A stretch of 34,903 nucleotides of DNA, from positions 1-34,903 of the forward strand of contig CAZCMN010000009.1 of assembly GCA_964500015.1 (NCBI GenBank), read 5' to 3'. How positions within the stretch are numbered: the first letter of the stretch is position 1; each line of letters begins with the position of its first letter. Below the pieces are notes generated by a model. That model worked only from the letters and a program-made list of their open reading frames with translations, did no database searches and was not told the origin of the DNA. Positions 1 through 7,372 of the stretch are shown here, in pieces. A program made the position numbers and the translations under genes. The DNA is from JAPLYB01 sp964500015. Lineage in GTDB: Archaea > Nanobdellota > Nanobdellia > Pacearchaeales > UBA284.

Positions 1-22
1 TTACATCATTCGTTTTAGGACG

Positions 23-42
23 CTGTCAGCTTTAGCTGACAG
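23..42. repeat. Perfect 8-bp hairpin downstream of uL30
   Basis: Arms CTGTCAGC (23-30) and GCTGACAG (35-42) enclose the loop TTTA. The hairpin lies about 30 bp past the uL30 stop, so it could act as a terminator or RNA-processing site at this end of the ribosomal operon. A similar hairpin with the same TTTA loop and a following CACAAG lies at the other end of the window (34870-34885). No start codon of a following uL15 gene is visible. Confidence 0.6.
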
Positions 43-72
43 AGGATGTCACAAGTAGGAGTATTTTCTCTA

Positions 73-516
73 TTAAAGCATCTTTATAGCCAAGTCGTTT
101 ATCTTGGTTCCTTGATATCCCAAAATTCCTTTTGGATATGCTAAACGGATAGGTTTCTTAAAACCGCTTTTTGGGGGATGTAATCTAAAGAAGGGTTTAA
201 TTTTAATTTCATCAAATTTAGCTTTATTTTCTAGGAATTTATTTACAAAATCATTTAGTATTTTTCCTCCAACTTCTATGGGGATATCTCCTTGTTTTCT
301 TGCTCTTTTCAATAATAATTGTTTTAATGTTTCAGAATTAATTTCTCCAAAAGCAACGTAATCTTTTACTTTATTAATCATCCCCATATTCTCATTATTT
401 TTTTCTATAATTACTGAAACAAATTTTTTCCTTAATCTTAGTAAGTAAAGGGTATCTTTTATTTTTTTTGAAATACCCACACTTCCCCTGATTCTTATTA
501 CAATTATTTTTGTCAT
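73..516 (-). CDS. rpl30: Large ribosomal subunit protein uL30
   Basis: A 147-aa protein of the long archaeal/eukaryotic uL30 (L7-like) type, a structural protein of the 50S subunit. The N-terminal strand-helix core is recognisable (IRIRGSVGISKKIKDTLYLL, then NMGMINKVKDYVAFGE), followed by the archaeal C-terminal extension with FRLHPPKSGFK. Length is normal for archaea. It is the last ribosomal gene visible here and follows uS5 after a 51-bp spacer, as in the usual spc order, where uL15 and secY would come next outside the window. It ends with TAA. Confidence 0.93.
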   Translation of the reverse strand: MTKIIVIRIRGSVGISKKIKDTLYLLRLRKKFVSVIIEKNNENMGMINKVKDYVAFGEINSETLKQLLLKRARKQGDIPIEVGGKILNDFVNKFLENKAKFDEIKIKPFFRLHPPKSGFKKPIRLAYPKGILGYQGTKINDLAIKML

Positions 517-567
517 TTTTATATTGGTATGTTTTTATTAGGCTACATTCATTTAGTTTTATTCTTT

Positions 568-1269
568 TTATTCTATAATCCTATTTAGGTTTTTAAGAGC
601 TTCAAAACAAGCTTTTAGCATGTTTATTTTTGTTCGAGTTTGACCAAAGCTTCTTGAATAGATATCTTTAATTCCAGCTAATCTTAAAAGTTTTTTACAT
701 TCATTGTCTACAACTAATCCAGTTCCTTTTGGGGCAGGCATTAATATTAGTCTTGTGCTTCCCACTTTTCCTTCTACTTTAAATGGGATGCTATGTGTTT
801 CATTGCAAGTGCAATCAAAACTTCCACACCCTCTTTTTACCCTTATAATATTAATTTTTGCGTTTCTTATTGCTTTTTGTTTTGCTGGAAGAGTTTCTTT
901 TGCTTTTCCATAGCCTAGACCAACATGCCCGTTTTTATCCCCAACTATAATCATGCAAGCAAATGTTGGAACATTTCCTTCAGCAGTTTTTTTCTGGGTC
1001 TGTTTCCATGCTCTTCTTTTTCCTCCGCCAAATTTTCCTTTGGATTGTCCAATGTTTATCAGGTCTAATTCTGTATTTGGAATAAGGGTATCAATAATTT
1101 CTGGTTCAAGTATTTTTAAATTATTGTCAAAAACTTCAGAGATATTAGTAATCTTCTGGATTATAACATCTTTTCCTAACTGTGTTTTTGGAGACCAATT
1201 TGTGAGCTTTTCTTCTTTTTCCTTATTTTCTCTACTTCGCCTTTTACCTTCATCTTGTCTTCTTCTCAT
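568..1269 (-). CDS. rps5: Small ribosomal subunit protein uS5
   Basis: A 233-aa uS5, a 30S protein involved in decoding accuracy. The double-stranded RNA-binding-like S5 domain is clear: NVPTFACMIIVGDKNGHVGL, then GYGKAKE, then APKGTGLVVD, then a C-terminal domain ending near RSFGQTRTKINMLKACFEAL. The start ATG at 1269 gives a charged N-terminal extension (RRRQDEGKRR) typical of archaeal uS5. It lies between uL18 and uL30 in the standard order. A short inverted repeat (1283-1300) sits 14 nt upstream of the start in the leader. Confidence 0.95.
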   Translation of the reverse strand: MRRRQDEGKRRSRENKEKEEKLTNWSPKTQLGKDVIIQKITNISEVFDNNLKILEPEIIDTLIPNTELDLINIGQSKGKFGGGKRRAWKQTQKKTAEGNVPTFACMIIVGDKNGHVGLGYGKAKETLPAKQKAIRNAKINIIRVKRGCGSFDCTCNETHSIPFKVEGKVGSTRLILMPAPKGTGLVVDNECKKLLRLAGIKDIYSRSFGQTRTKINMLKACFEALKNLNRIIE

Positions 1270-1282
1270 TTTAAATTAGTTT

Positions 1283-1300
1283 TTATCTGCATTTAGATAA
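1283..1300 (-). promoter_or_regulatory. Leader hairpin upstream of uS5
   Basis: TTATCT (1283-1288) pairs with AGATAA (1295-1300). A near copy of the same hairpin, with the same arms, lies upstream of uS14 at 4390-4407. Both sit within about 35 nt of a start codon in a long spacer, so a processing or translation-control role is possible. This is inference only. Confidence 0.35.
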
Positions 1301-1354
1301 TGTATTTTTAAGTTGATAATTTAAATGTATCTTTTAAAGGGGTTGTATGCGCTT

Positions 1355-1408
1355 TATGCAGGAAATTGCATTTCCTAGCATACCAAAAAGCCTCTGCTTT
1401 TTTAGTGG
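1355..1408 (-). repeat. Palindromic double-hairpin element, divergent copy
   Basis: The first hairpin has arms TATGC plus AGGAAAT against ATTTCCT plus GCATA (1355-1382). The second has CCAAAAAGC, loop CTCT, then GCTTTTTTAG (1383-1404) and matches the second hairpin of the dispersed family seen at 5679, 10429, 14854, 28344 and 33462. It fills the uL18-uS5 spacer. Read on minus, one phase gives LKKQRLFGMLGNA, resembling the peptide phase of the other copies. Confidence 0.6.
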
Positions 1409-1444
1409 TTTCGTTTTGCGCTTTGTTTTTTATATTTATATTTT

Positions 1445-1918
1445 TTATTTAATTACTTTTTCAATTATCTTTTTTATTTTATCTGCATTTTTGGTGTGTT
1501 CTCCATAAAGTCTGCCTTTGCTTGGAAAAACCTTTTCATCACAATTAATTTTTAGACCATTGTCTCTAGCTCCCTTAACAACAGCATATAATTTTGAAGC
1601 TTTAGATGAGGTATATCTTGAAATATCTAAAATTGCTTCTTTAATTCCTTTTTTCTTTGCTTTTTCTGCAAGAATTATTCCAGTTAAATAAGCTGCTGGC
1701 ACATTTTTGAATGAAAAAATCCATCCTTCTTTAGATAATTCCTTTGAATTTACATAGCATGTAGTTTTGTCTTGCGCTTCTTTGCTTTCAACAATGTGTG
1801 CAATAATGAACCTATTAGATTTCCTTACAACTAATCTTGGAAATTTAGATTTCAATAGATTAATTCTTGCGGCATAATCTGTTTTTCCTTGTTTTTTTCT
1901 TTTTAGTATTGAATTCAT
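1445..1918 (-). CDS. rpl18: Large ribosomal subunit protein uL18
   Basis: A 157-aa uL18, the 5S rRNA-binding protein of the 50S subunit. Seen: the basic N-terminus (NSILKRKKQGKTDYAARINLL) and the family core RLVVRKSNRFIIAHIVESK, then YLTGIILAEKAKKKGI and the C-terminal VFPSKGRLYGEHT. Slightly shorter than most archaeal homologues. It is preceded by an unusually long 181-bp spacer after eL19, which carries one of the shared intergenic motifs (1988-2024), and followed by a 175-bp spacer with a palindromic element. Confidence 0.93.
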   Translation of the reverse strand: MNSILKRKKQGKTDYAARINLLKSKFPRLVVRKSNRFIIAHIVESKEAQDKTTCYVNSKELSKEGWIFSFKNVPAAYLTGIILAEKAKKKGIKEAILDISRYTSSKASKLYAVVKGARDNGLKINCDEKVFPSKGRLYGEHTKNADKIKKIIEKVIK

Positions 1919-1987
1919 TTTGATTTATTTTTAAGTTGTAAGTTTAATTTAATATGCATTAATTATTGTAAATTTAAGTTTATTTTT

Positions 1988-2024
1988 AAGTTTTATTGAA
2001 CCTTGACTTTTGTGTGTTTTTATA
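1988..2024 (-). repeat. Shared intergenic motif of the ribosomal operon, copy 1
   Basis: On the transcribed strand this reads ACACACAAAAGTCAAGG followed by an A-rich stretch and AACTTAA. Close copies occur in the uS14-uS8 spacer (4061-4100) and the uL23-uL2 spacer (10111-10160), with weaker ones before uL4, uS17 and uL30. The spacers are otherwise unrelated, so the match is unlikely to reflect base composition alone. Confidence 0.5.
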
Positions 2025-2099
2025 AATTTAATTTCCTTGATTTTTATTTAATTTTTTTTGTGTATCTTAAGGTTTAACGATGTTTTTTATTCTGATTAT

Positions 2100-2522
2100 C
2101 TAGGTTATCTTCGATATTTCAAGTATGTTCTGTTTATTTTTCATGACTCCTGCTTTAATTAATCCATAAAGTTTTTTATGTTGTTCTTTTGATATTTTAT
2201 TATTTTCCCCTAAACTTTTCAAAAAGGATCTTAATTTTCTTGTTTTTTTAAGATAATCAGATTCAAGTTTTCTATGTTTTCTTTTTCCTTCATTTCTTCT
2301 TCTGCCTTTTAACTTTCTTTTTAGTCTTATCCTTCCAGATCTTCTTTTATTTCCAATAGTTGGTTTCTTTTTAATTGCTTTATCTTTAATCAATTCTTTA
2401 ATATCTTGTTTAGTTATAGCTTCTTTTATTTCATTTAATCTTAAAGGATCAAACCAAATCTTGTTGACTCCTACTCCCAAGACTTTTGTAGCCATTGTTT
2501 TTTTTGCTTTTAGTGTTCTCAT
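2100..2522 (-). CDS. rpl19e: Large ribosomal subunit protein eL19
   Basis: A 140-aa eL19, found only in archaea and eukaryotes. The family signature is present: AKKTMATKVLGVGVNKIWFD near the N-terminus, then the basic segment NKRRSGRIRLKRKLKGRRR and a C-terminal helical tail. It lies between eL32 and uL18 as in other archaea. It ends in TAG, one of three genes here that do; the next in-frame stop is about ten codons on, so TAG is most simply a true terminator. Confidence 0.94.
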   Translation of the reverse strand: MRTLKAKKTMATKVLGVGVNKIWFDPLRLNEIKEAITKQDIKELIKDKAIKKKPTIGNKRRSGRIRLKRKLKGRRRNEGKRKHRKLESDYLKKTRKLRSFLKSLGENNKISKEQHKKLYGLIKAGVMKNKQNILEISKIT

Positions 2523-2558
2523 TTTTATATGAATCCTTTATGACATTTATTATATCTT

Positions 2559-3044
2559 TTAGTTTTTTTGTGCTTTTGGTTGTTCTGCATCTTGTTTTGG
2601 TTCTACTTTTGGGTTGCTTGAAGATGATTCTGTTTTTGGCACACTAGGAATTTTCGAATTTTTTAGCATTTTCTCATTCTTCTCTAAAAAGTTTTTTGAA
2701 TTTAAGTTTAAGATCTTAATATTTTTCTCAATTGCTTTTTTTGCGATCATTATCTTGTTTTTCTTACTTGTGTGGGCAACTATTGCAATCTCATTTTTGT
2801 TTAATTTATCTAAGTCTTTTGAATTAAAGATTAATTTTGGTTTTAAATTGTTGATTAGGTGTCTCCCTTCTTTCTTTGACCCATATCCAATAATTGGCCG
2901 GCCAGTGTACCCCTTTCTTTTTTCTCTTATTTTACTATGTCTTCCTTTTTGCCTTCTCCATTTCATTAATTTCGGCCTTCCTCTGCCTAATTTTGATTTT
3001 TTATGGGCTTCTTTTCTTACAAATTTTGGTTTAATCTTCTCCAT
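2559..3044 (-). CDS. rpl32e: Large ribosomal subunit protein eL32
   Basis: A 161-aa eL32 of the 50S subunit. The conserved core is KFVRKEAHKKSKLG, KWRRQKGRHSKIREKRKGY, then RPIIGYGSKKEGRHL. The last 25 or so residues (from about 135) are Ser/Pro/Lys/Gln-rich and look disordered, an extension beyond the usual archaeal protein. The start overlaps the 3' end of uL6 by 14 bp, which suggests translational coupling. Confidence 0.93.
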   Translation of the reverse strand: MEKIKPKFVRKEAHKKSKLGRGRPKLMKWRRQKGRHSKIREKRKGYTGRPIIGYGSKKEGRHLINNLKPKLIFNSKDLDKLNKNEIAIVAHTSKKNKIMIAKKAIEKNIKILNLNSKNFLEKNEKMLKNSKIPSVPKTESSSSNPKVEPKQDAEQPKAQKN

Positions 3045-3585
3045 TTTTTCTTCCTTTTGCTTTTTTAATTATCCAAATTCCATCTTGGAATACTCTTCTA
3101 TCCCTTGATTTTATCCTTGTTAGTGCTTCTATCTCTGAAGCTTGTTCTCCAGCTTGATTCTTTTCTGAGGAAATAAGAGTTATAATATCATTCTCTATTT
3201 TTATCTCAACATTTGGTTTTATAGTCAATATTCTGTCTTTTCTTTCTCCAAAAAAGTTTTTGATAACGAACTTATTCTTTTCAATTTTTGCATTCATTGG
3301 AAAATGGATCGAGCAGATCTGCATTTTGTATTCATATTTCTTTTCTAGCCCATTAAAAGCATTGGTTAAATGGCTAGACAAAGAATGGATGTATTTTTTG
3401 TCTTTTTTATTGCCTGCTTTTTTTTCCAGAATTATCGAACCCTCTTCAATTTTGGGTTTGAAATTTTTTATTTTATATGGCACTTTAATTTCTTTATCAT
3501 TCTTTTTAATAGTAATAGATTTATCAGAAACCTTTACTTCACAATTTTCTGCTATTTTAACTATTTTCTTTATATCTTTTCTCAT
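3031..3585 (-). CDS. rpl6: Large ribosomal subunit protein uL6
   Basis: A 184-aa uL6, a two-domain 50S protein near the GTPase centre. The repeat structure is visible (KVSDKSITIKKNDKEIKVPY in domain 1, EKNKFVIKNFFGERKDRI in domain 2) with the C-terminal RIKSRDRRVFQDGIWII. The start is supported by a strong Shine-Dalgarno sequence AGGAGG at 3595-3600, 9 nt upstream of the ATG. Most genes of this operon do not show such a clear site. It lies between uS8 and eL32. Confidence 0.95.
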   Translation of the reverse strand: MRKDIKKIVKIAENCEVKVSDKSITIKKNDKEIKVPYKIKNFKPKIEEGSIILEKKAGNKKDKKYIHSLSSHLTNAFNGLEKKYEYKMQICSIHFPMNAKIEKNKFVIKNFFGERKDRILTIKPNVEIKIENDIITLISSEKNQAGEQASEIEALTRIKSRDRRVFQDGIWIIKKAKGRKNGED

Positions 3586-3594
3586 GCTTAAAAA

Positions 3595-3600
3595 CCTCCT
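3595..3600 (-). promoter_or_regulatory. Shine-Dalgarno site of uL6
   Basis: AGGAGG on the minus strand, 9 nt before the uL6 ATG. It fixes the start and shows that SD-led initiation is used inside the operon even though many first genes appear leaderless. Confidence 0.8.
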
Positions 3601-3645
3601 GTTTTTGGCACTACAAAAATTTTAATTTTTATTGGTTTTATCATT

Positions 3646-4032
3646 TTAGTAACAGTATGCGAGCAATGAACCGCCTAAATTCTTCTCAATGACTTCGTGT
3701 TGAGTCATAAGCCCTTTATTTGTTGAGACTATTATAATCCCAAGATTTCTTGAAGGCAGATAACGTTCGATATATTTGTAAATCTCTTTCTTTTTTACGT
3801 AAAATCTTGGTTTTATTGAATTACATTTATTTATTTTTCCAATTTCAAGGACTATTTTTTTAAATTTATCTTCTTCAACTTTAAAATCTTTGATATATCC
3901 ATTCTTTTTCATTATTTTTAAGACTTCTAAAATCAATTTTGTTGCTGGAATCACAACTGTTTCTTTTTTATTCGCCTTTTTACAATTCATAATGTCGTTC
4001 ATCATTGCACTTAAGTGATCTTTTACTACCAT
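3646..4032 (-). CDS. rps8: Small ribosomal subunit protein uS8
   Basis: A 128-aa uS8, an early-assembling 30S protein that binds the central domain of 16S rRNA. The start VVKDHLSAMMNDIMNCKKAN and the C-terminal signature ISTNKGLMT-like stretch (IVSTNKGLMTQHEVIEKNLG) ending in LLAYCY are diagnostic. Length matches archaeal uS8 (about 130 aa). It lies between uS14 and uL6; the 95-bp spacer in front of it carries a shared intergenic motif. Confidence 0.95.
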   Translation of the reverse strand: MVVKDHLSAMMNDIMNCKKANKKETVVIPATKLILEVLKIMKKNGYIKDFKVEEDKFKKIVLEIGKINKCNSIKPRFYVKKKEIYKYIERYLPSRNLGIIIVSTNKGLMTQHEVIEKNLGGSLLAYCY

Positions 4033-4060
4033 TTTAGATTTGTATTATGTATTTTTGTTT

Positions 4061-4100
4061 AAGTTTACTTATCTTTGACTTTTGTGTTTTTTTATTGTCC
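4061..4100 (-). repeat. Shared intergenic motif of the ribosomal operon, copy 2
   Basis: The transcribed strand contains CAATAAAAAAACACAAAAG followed directly by TCAAAGATAAGTAAACTTAA, matching the copies at 1988-2024 and 10111-10160. It lies in the uS14-uS8 spacer, 29 to 68 nt upstream of the uS8 start. Confidence 0.5.
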
Positions 4101-4127
4101 ATATCTTACTTACTCTTGTCTAATCTT

Positions 4128-4358
4128 TTAGATATATTTTTTAAAACCTATTTGTTCTGCTACATCTCTAAAACACTGTCTGCACATCTTAATATTATAT
4201 TTGCTGATATGCGCTCCATGACGGCCGCAAATCACGCATTTTTTTGAAGCAATTCCAAATTTTCGATCTTTTGGCTTGCAATGCCTTAAAAATCTTGCTT
4301 TTATCTCTGGTTTGTTATCAATCTGTTTCAATATCTTTCTCCAATCGCTTGCTGTCAT
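4128..4358 (-). CDS. rps14: Small ribosomal subunit protein uS14, zinc-binding type
   Basis: A 76-aa uS14 with the four zinc ligands of the archaeal type: CVICGRHG, then KMCRQCFRD near the C-terminus. The archaeal protein is normally about 50-56 aa; here about 20 extra residues precede the core (starting TASDWRKILKQIDNKPEI). No later ATG before the core is apparent, so the longer start is used. It follows uL5 after 109 bp and precedes uS8. Confidence 0.93.
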   Translation of the reverse strand: MTASDWRKILKQIDNKPEIKARFLRHCKPKDRKFGIASKKCVICGRHGAHISKYNIKMCRQCFRDVAEQIGFKKYI

Positions 4359-4389
4359 TTTTTATAGGTTTTTTTTATTTAAATTTAAT

Positions 4390-4407
4390 TTATCTGTGTA
4401 TAGATAA
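4390..4407 (-). promoter_or_regulatory. Leader hairpin upstream of uS14
   Basis: TTATCT (4390-4395) pairs with AGATAA (4402-4407) around a 6-nt loop. The same arms and similar loop occur upstream of uS5 (1283-1300). Function unknown. Confidence 0.35.
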
Positions 4408-4467
4408 CGTGATTTTTTAGTTTTTTATGTTTTAGTTTAATCTTATTTATCTTTATTAGTTTTATAC

Positions 4468-4992
4468 TCATTTCTCTTCAATATTTAATTTGAAATTATC
4501 TTTGAAAAAATTGAAGGTTTCTTCTTTGGTAATCAGGTGTTTTTTCCCAACTTCTGATTTTTTTAGTTTTCTTAATTTTATTCTAAACCCCTTCCTTTTT
4601 AAATTTACAGTTACATCAAAACCAATTATCCCAATTTCTCTTTGATATGTCAATCCGGGAATTTCGATATATTCTTTAATCCCGAAACTTAAAAATCCGG
4701 CATTAAATTGTTTCTTTTTTACTGAATGAGCTCCAATGAAAAGATTCTGAAGCAATTCTTTGATATTCTTTTTTATAGTCACTTTATACCCTATATGCAA
4801 ACCTGGGCGGATTTTGAAAGCAGGAATTCTTTTTTTTGCAAGTGTCTGAGTTGGTTCTTGTTTTGAAACTAATTTAAGCAATTTTTTTAATCTTTCAAGT
4901 TTTTGAGTATCTGCTGATGATCCATGCAAGACTATTGAATCTATTTCTATGTCTCTCATCTTGTTTTCTTGATTTTCTTTTGTTTTTACCAT
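4468..4992 (-). CDS. rpl5: Large ribosomal subunit protein uL5
   Basis: A 174-aa uL5 that binds 5S rRNA and contacts the P-site tRNA. Family segments are seen in order: MRDIEIDSIVLHGS, LKLVSKQEPTQTLAKKRIPA with FKIRPGLHIGYKVTI, then FLSFGIKEYIEIPGLTYQ and GFDVTVNLKRKGFR. Its ATG overlaps the eS4 stop codon (7-bp overlap), indicating coupled translation. It ends with TGA. Confidence 0.95.
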   Translation of the reverse strand: MVKTKENQENKMRDIEIDSIVLHGSSADTQKLERLKKLLKLVSKQEPTQTLAKKRIPAFKIRPGLHIGYKVTIKKNIKELLQNLFIGAHSVKKKQFNAGFLSFGIKEYIEIPGLTYQREIGIIGFDVTVNLKRKGFRIKLRKLKKSEVGKKHLITKEETFNFFKDNFKLNIEEK

Positions 4993-5642
4993 TTTTCTTT
5001 GTCGATTACAATAAGATTCTTTAAGGGAATATCTAAAACTTTTTTATTTTCAATTAAAAGATCTGCTTTTTTTGATTTAATATCCTCAATTTTTGCTGTT
5101 TTTCCAACCCATTTTCCATAAGTTATGAAAACTAATGCATCCTTCTTTAAAGGAATCACCTGGGTTATTTGGTTTTTAGATAAATCCAAAATAACAGAGT
5201 CATTAAGACTTATTTTTTCTTTAGAAAGGACATTAATTCCTCCCATTAAATTAACCTGGGTTATGCCCTTCTTTAGAATTTTCTTGCCAACAACTTTTGC
5301 AATTTTTAATTTATTTTCTTTTGTTTCTCTTAGTTCTAGAATATTTCCTTCTGTTAAAATTAAGATATAGGATTTGTTTAATTTAGGAATTTCCAAGATA
5401 TCAAATAAACCAACGCCAAATTTCTCATTTTTTCTTATTTTTCCATTTACTTTCATTTCTCCAGACCTTATTACTTTCTTAGTTTCCTTGAAATTTTGAC
5501 TTCTTTTAAGCATGTCTCTTAAGATTATGACTAAAGAAACAGAGTGTTCTTTTTTGTTTGAGGACTTTTGGACATGGATGTAAGGGTGGGCCTTCTTTGG
5601 AATTGGCCATGTTTTTGGAATCGATCTTCTATTTGCGTGCAT
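4986..5642 (-). CDS. rps4e: Small ribosomal subunit protein eS4
   Basis: A 218-aa eS4, an archaeal/eukaryotic 30S protein with an S4-type RNA-binding fold and a KOW domain. Seen: HANRRSIPKTWPIPKKAHPY at the N-terminus, the S4-like segment KKVIRSGEMKVNGKIRKNEK, and the C-terminal KOW-like stretch VFITYGKWVGKTAKIEDI. Somewhat shorter than the usual 235-245 aa. Its stop overlaps the uL5 start; the 137-bp spacer in front contains a palindromic element. Confidence 0.95.
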   Translation of the reverse strand: MHANRRSIPKTWPIPKKAHPYIHVQKSSNKKEHSVSLVIILRDMLKRSQNFKETKKVIRSGEMKVNGKIRKNEKFGVGLFDILEIPKLNKSYILILTEGNILELRETKENKLKIAKVVGKKILKKGITQVNLMGGINVLSKEKISLNDSVILDLSKNQITQVIPLKKDALVFITYGKWVGKTAKIEDIKSKKADLLIENKKVLDIPLKNLIVIDKEKW

Positions 5643-5678
5643 TTTTTTGTATGTTTTTTATTTGTAAGTTTTAGTATT

Positions 5679-5729
5679 CGCTCAAAAATCAGAAGATTTT
5701 TGGCGAGCTGAAAAACACAATTTTTCGTG
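5679..5729 (+). repeat. Palindromic double-hairpin element
   Basis: Hairpin 1: CGCTCAAAAATC, loop AGAA, GATTTTTGGCG (5679-5705). Hairpin 2: GAAAAA and TTTTTC around CACAA (5710-5726). Hinge GGCGAGC. It lies in the uL24-eS4 spacer and matches the element inside uL23 in both order and sequence. Read on plus, one phase is open as SLKNQKIFGELKNTIF. Confidence 0.75.
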
Positions 5730-5779
5730 TGTTTTAAGTTTGTTGATTTTTAGGTTTGGTATTTTTTGTTGGGTTATGT

Positions 5780-6217
5780 TTATTTTTTAGTTTTTTCTGG
5801 ATATTGCGTACCTTTACTGTTTGACGTTTGTTTAATATTTTCTTTTGTTTCTGGTTTTTTTAATCTTTTTTTGTCTTCTAAGTTTAGTTCAGTTATCTGC
5901 AAGTTTGATGGTTCAAATGAAACATTTATCTTTGTGCCGTCTTTCTTGGTTTTTTGAATATTTTCTATGAAAACTTTTCCACTTTTAGTATTTACTCCAA
6001 TTATTTTTCCTGTCTTCTTCTTAAATTTACCCCTCATAACTCTTACCATATCTTTTTTTATCAAAACTAAAGATCTTTTTTTGTATGTTTTTCTTAAATA
6101 CTTTGAAAGATTTGAAGCAATCAGTCTTCTTTTTATATGTTTTGGAGCATTTGCTCTGTATTTTCTTTGTTTCTTTGATTTTTTGCTGGATATCCAGTGT
6201 TTTGAAAAATGTTTCAT
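5780..6217 (-). CDS. rpl24: Large ribosomal subunit protein uL24
   Basis: A 145-aa uL24, an assembly-initiating 50S protein. The KOW motif is clear around residues 50-90 (LIKKDMVRVMRGKFKKKTGK, then IIGVNTKSGKVFIENI). The N-terminal SKHWISSKKSKKQRKYRANA is typical of archaeal uL24. The last 30-35 residues are Lys/Glu/Ser/Thr-rich and probably disordered, beyond the normal archaeal length of about 120. It follows uL14 after a 38-bp gap. Confidence 0.94.
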   Translation of the reverse strand: MKHFSKHWISSKKSKKQRKYRANAPKHIKRRLIASNLSKYLRKTYKKRSLVLIKKDMVRVMRGKFKKKTGKIIGVNTKSGKVFIENIQKTKKDGTKINVSFEPSNLQITELNLEDKKRLKKPETKENIKQTSNSKGTQYPEKTKK

Positions 6218-6255
6218 TTTTTTATTGGGTTGCTTTTAATTTGATTATTTGAATT

Positions 6256-6657
6256 TTATACCACATATTGGGCAATTTTTTGTATGAATGGCCATCTATC
6301 TGCTGATTCTCTAGCAATAGGGCCCTTGATTTGAGTTCCTTTTGGGTTTCCGTCTTCATCTTTTAATAATGCTATTGCATTGTCTTCAAAACCAATTCTT
6401 TCTCCAGTTCTTCTCCTATATTCTTTCTTTTGTCTTACAATGACTGCCCAAAAAAGCTGTTTTTTCATTTCTATTGGGCCCTTCTTTATACATACTTTGA
6501 CTAAATCGGCAATTCTGCAAGCTTGTTGTCTTCCTTTCCTGTTCTTTCCTCTTTTAACTCCAGTAATTCTTGCGATTCTTGCTCCGCTATTGTCTGCGAC
6601 TTTAACTTCTGCGCCTAAATTCAGGGATAATGGAGACTTTGCTGATATTGCTTTCAT
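6256..6657 (-). CDS. rpl14: Large ribosomal subunit protein uL14
   Basis: A 133-aa uL14, a conserved 50S protein at the subunit interface. Signature stretch: LGAEVKVADNSGARIARITG, then GRQQACRIADLVKVCIKKG and AVIVRQKKEYRRRTGERIGF. Length is normal. The upstream spacer carries the ATTATCAACTTAC-like leader (here TTATCAACTTAC) that also precedes uL4. Confidence 0.96.
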   Translation of the reverse strand: MKAISAKSPLSLNLGAEVKVADNSGARIARITGVKRGKNRKGRQQACRIADLVKVCIKKGPIEMKKQLFWAVIVRQKKEYRRRTGERIGFEDNAIALLKDEDGNPKGTQIKGPIARESADRWPFIQKIAQYVV

Positions 6658-6731
6658 TTTTTATTTATTTTGTAAGTTGATAACTTTATTTTTTGTTTTT
6701 TAGGGTTTTGTGCTTTTTTATTGTGCTGCAT

Positions 6732-7049
6732 TTAGTTAGTTTTTTTTCTTGTTCTTTTTTTCTTTTCTTTAATTATTTCTTTAATTTCATTGTTTTTTAC
6801 TTGTTTGACAATATGGTGGATTGTCTTAGATAATGGGCGGCATTCTACAATTGTTGCTTCATCTCCGACTTTTATTTTATCTAAAAATTCTTTTGATATC
6901 CTGGCTTTTATATTTATTGTGTTTTTTGAAAATCTTTCAAATTTTGGATGGTAGATTGTTTTTTCAAATTTTATAGTTGCGACTGGCTTGACAATTTTAG
7001 TCACTTTTCCCCTGAATGTCTTTTTGTAGGATCTTATTTCTTCTTTCAT
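6732..7049 (-). CDS. rps17: Small ribosomal subunit protein uS17
   Basis: A 105-aa uS17, an OB-fold 30S protein. Seen: FRGKVTKIVKPVATIKFEKT, then YHPKFERFSKNTINIKARIS and VGDEATIVECRPLSKTIHHI, followed by a Lys/Arg-rich tail. Length is typical of archaea. It lies 22 bp after aIF1. In many other archaea the RNase P subunit Rpp29 gene lies here; there is no room for it in this operon. Confidence 0.95.
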   Translation of the reverse strand: MKEEIRSYKKTFRGKVTKIVKPVATIKFEKTIYHPKFERFSKNTINIKARISKEFLDKIKVGDEATIVECRPLSKTIHHIVKQVKNNEIKEIIKEKKKRTRKKTN

Positions 7050-7071
7050 TTTTCTTTGTTTTTTTGTGGTT

Positions 7072-7371
7072 TTACTTGATTTCCTCTATATTGCTCTCGT
7101 CAAAACCCATATTCATGAGTTTTTCTTTGACTTTCTTTACATGATCTCCTTGCAACTCAATCACGTTGTTTTTGAATGTTCCTCCGCAAGCAAGCTCTTC
7201 TTTGAGCTTTTTTGCAGTTTCTTTCACTTGTTTATCTAATCCATGAACTTCTGTCACGAATTTACCAAACTTTCGTTTGATTTTTTTTATGTGTATCCTT
7301 TGTTTGCTTTTTTGCAATTCATTGCAAATACAGGCTTCAATTGGTAAACCACAATTTGGGCATATATCCAT
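7072..7371 (-). CDS. Translation initiation factor aIF1 (SUI1 family)
   Basis: A 99-aa SUI1-family protein that promotes start-codon selection on the 30S subunit. The short N-terminal Cys cluster CPNCGLPIEACIC is typical of the archaeal form. The SUI1 core is RKFGKFVTEVHGLDK, then LACGGTFKNNVIELQGDH, with the GG-T-x-K signature. It begins 1 nt after the uL29 stop, and this position within the S10 cluster is a common archaeal arrangement. Confidence 0.93.
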   Translation of the reverse strand: MDICPNCGLPIEACICNELQKSKQRIHIKKIKRKFGKFVTEVHGLDKQVKETAKKLKEELACGGTFKNNVIELQGDHVKKVKEKLMNMGFDESNIEEIK

Positions 7372-7372
7372 C

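Noticed and set aside
953..1279. 108-aa plus-strand ORF opposite uS5, and similar ORFs opposite other ribosomal genes
   Set aside because: They are hydrophobic shadows of Lys/Glu-rich genes, which is expected from antisense reading of A-rich codons.
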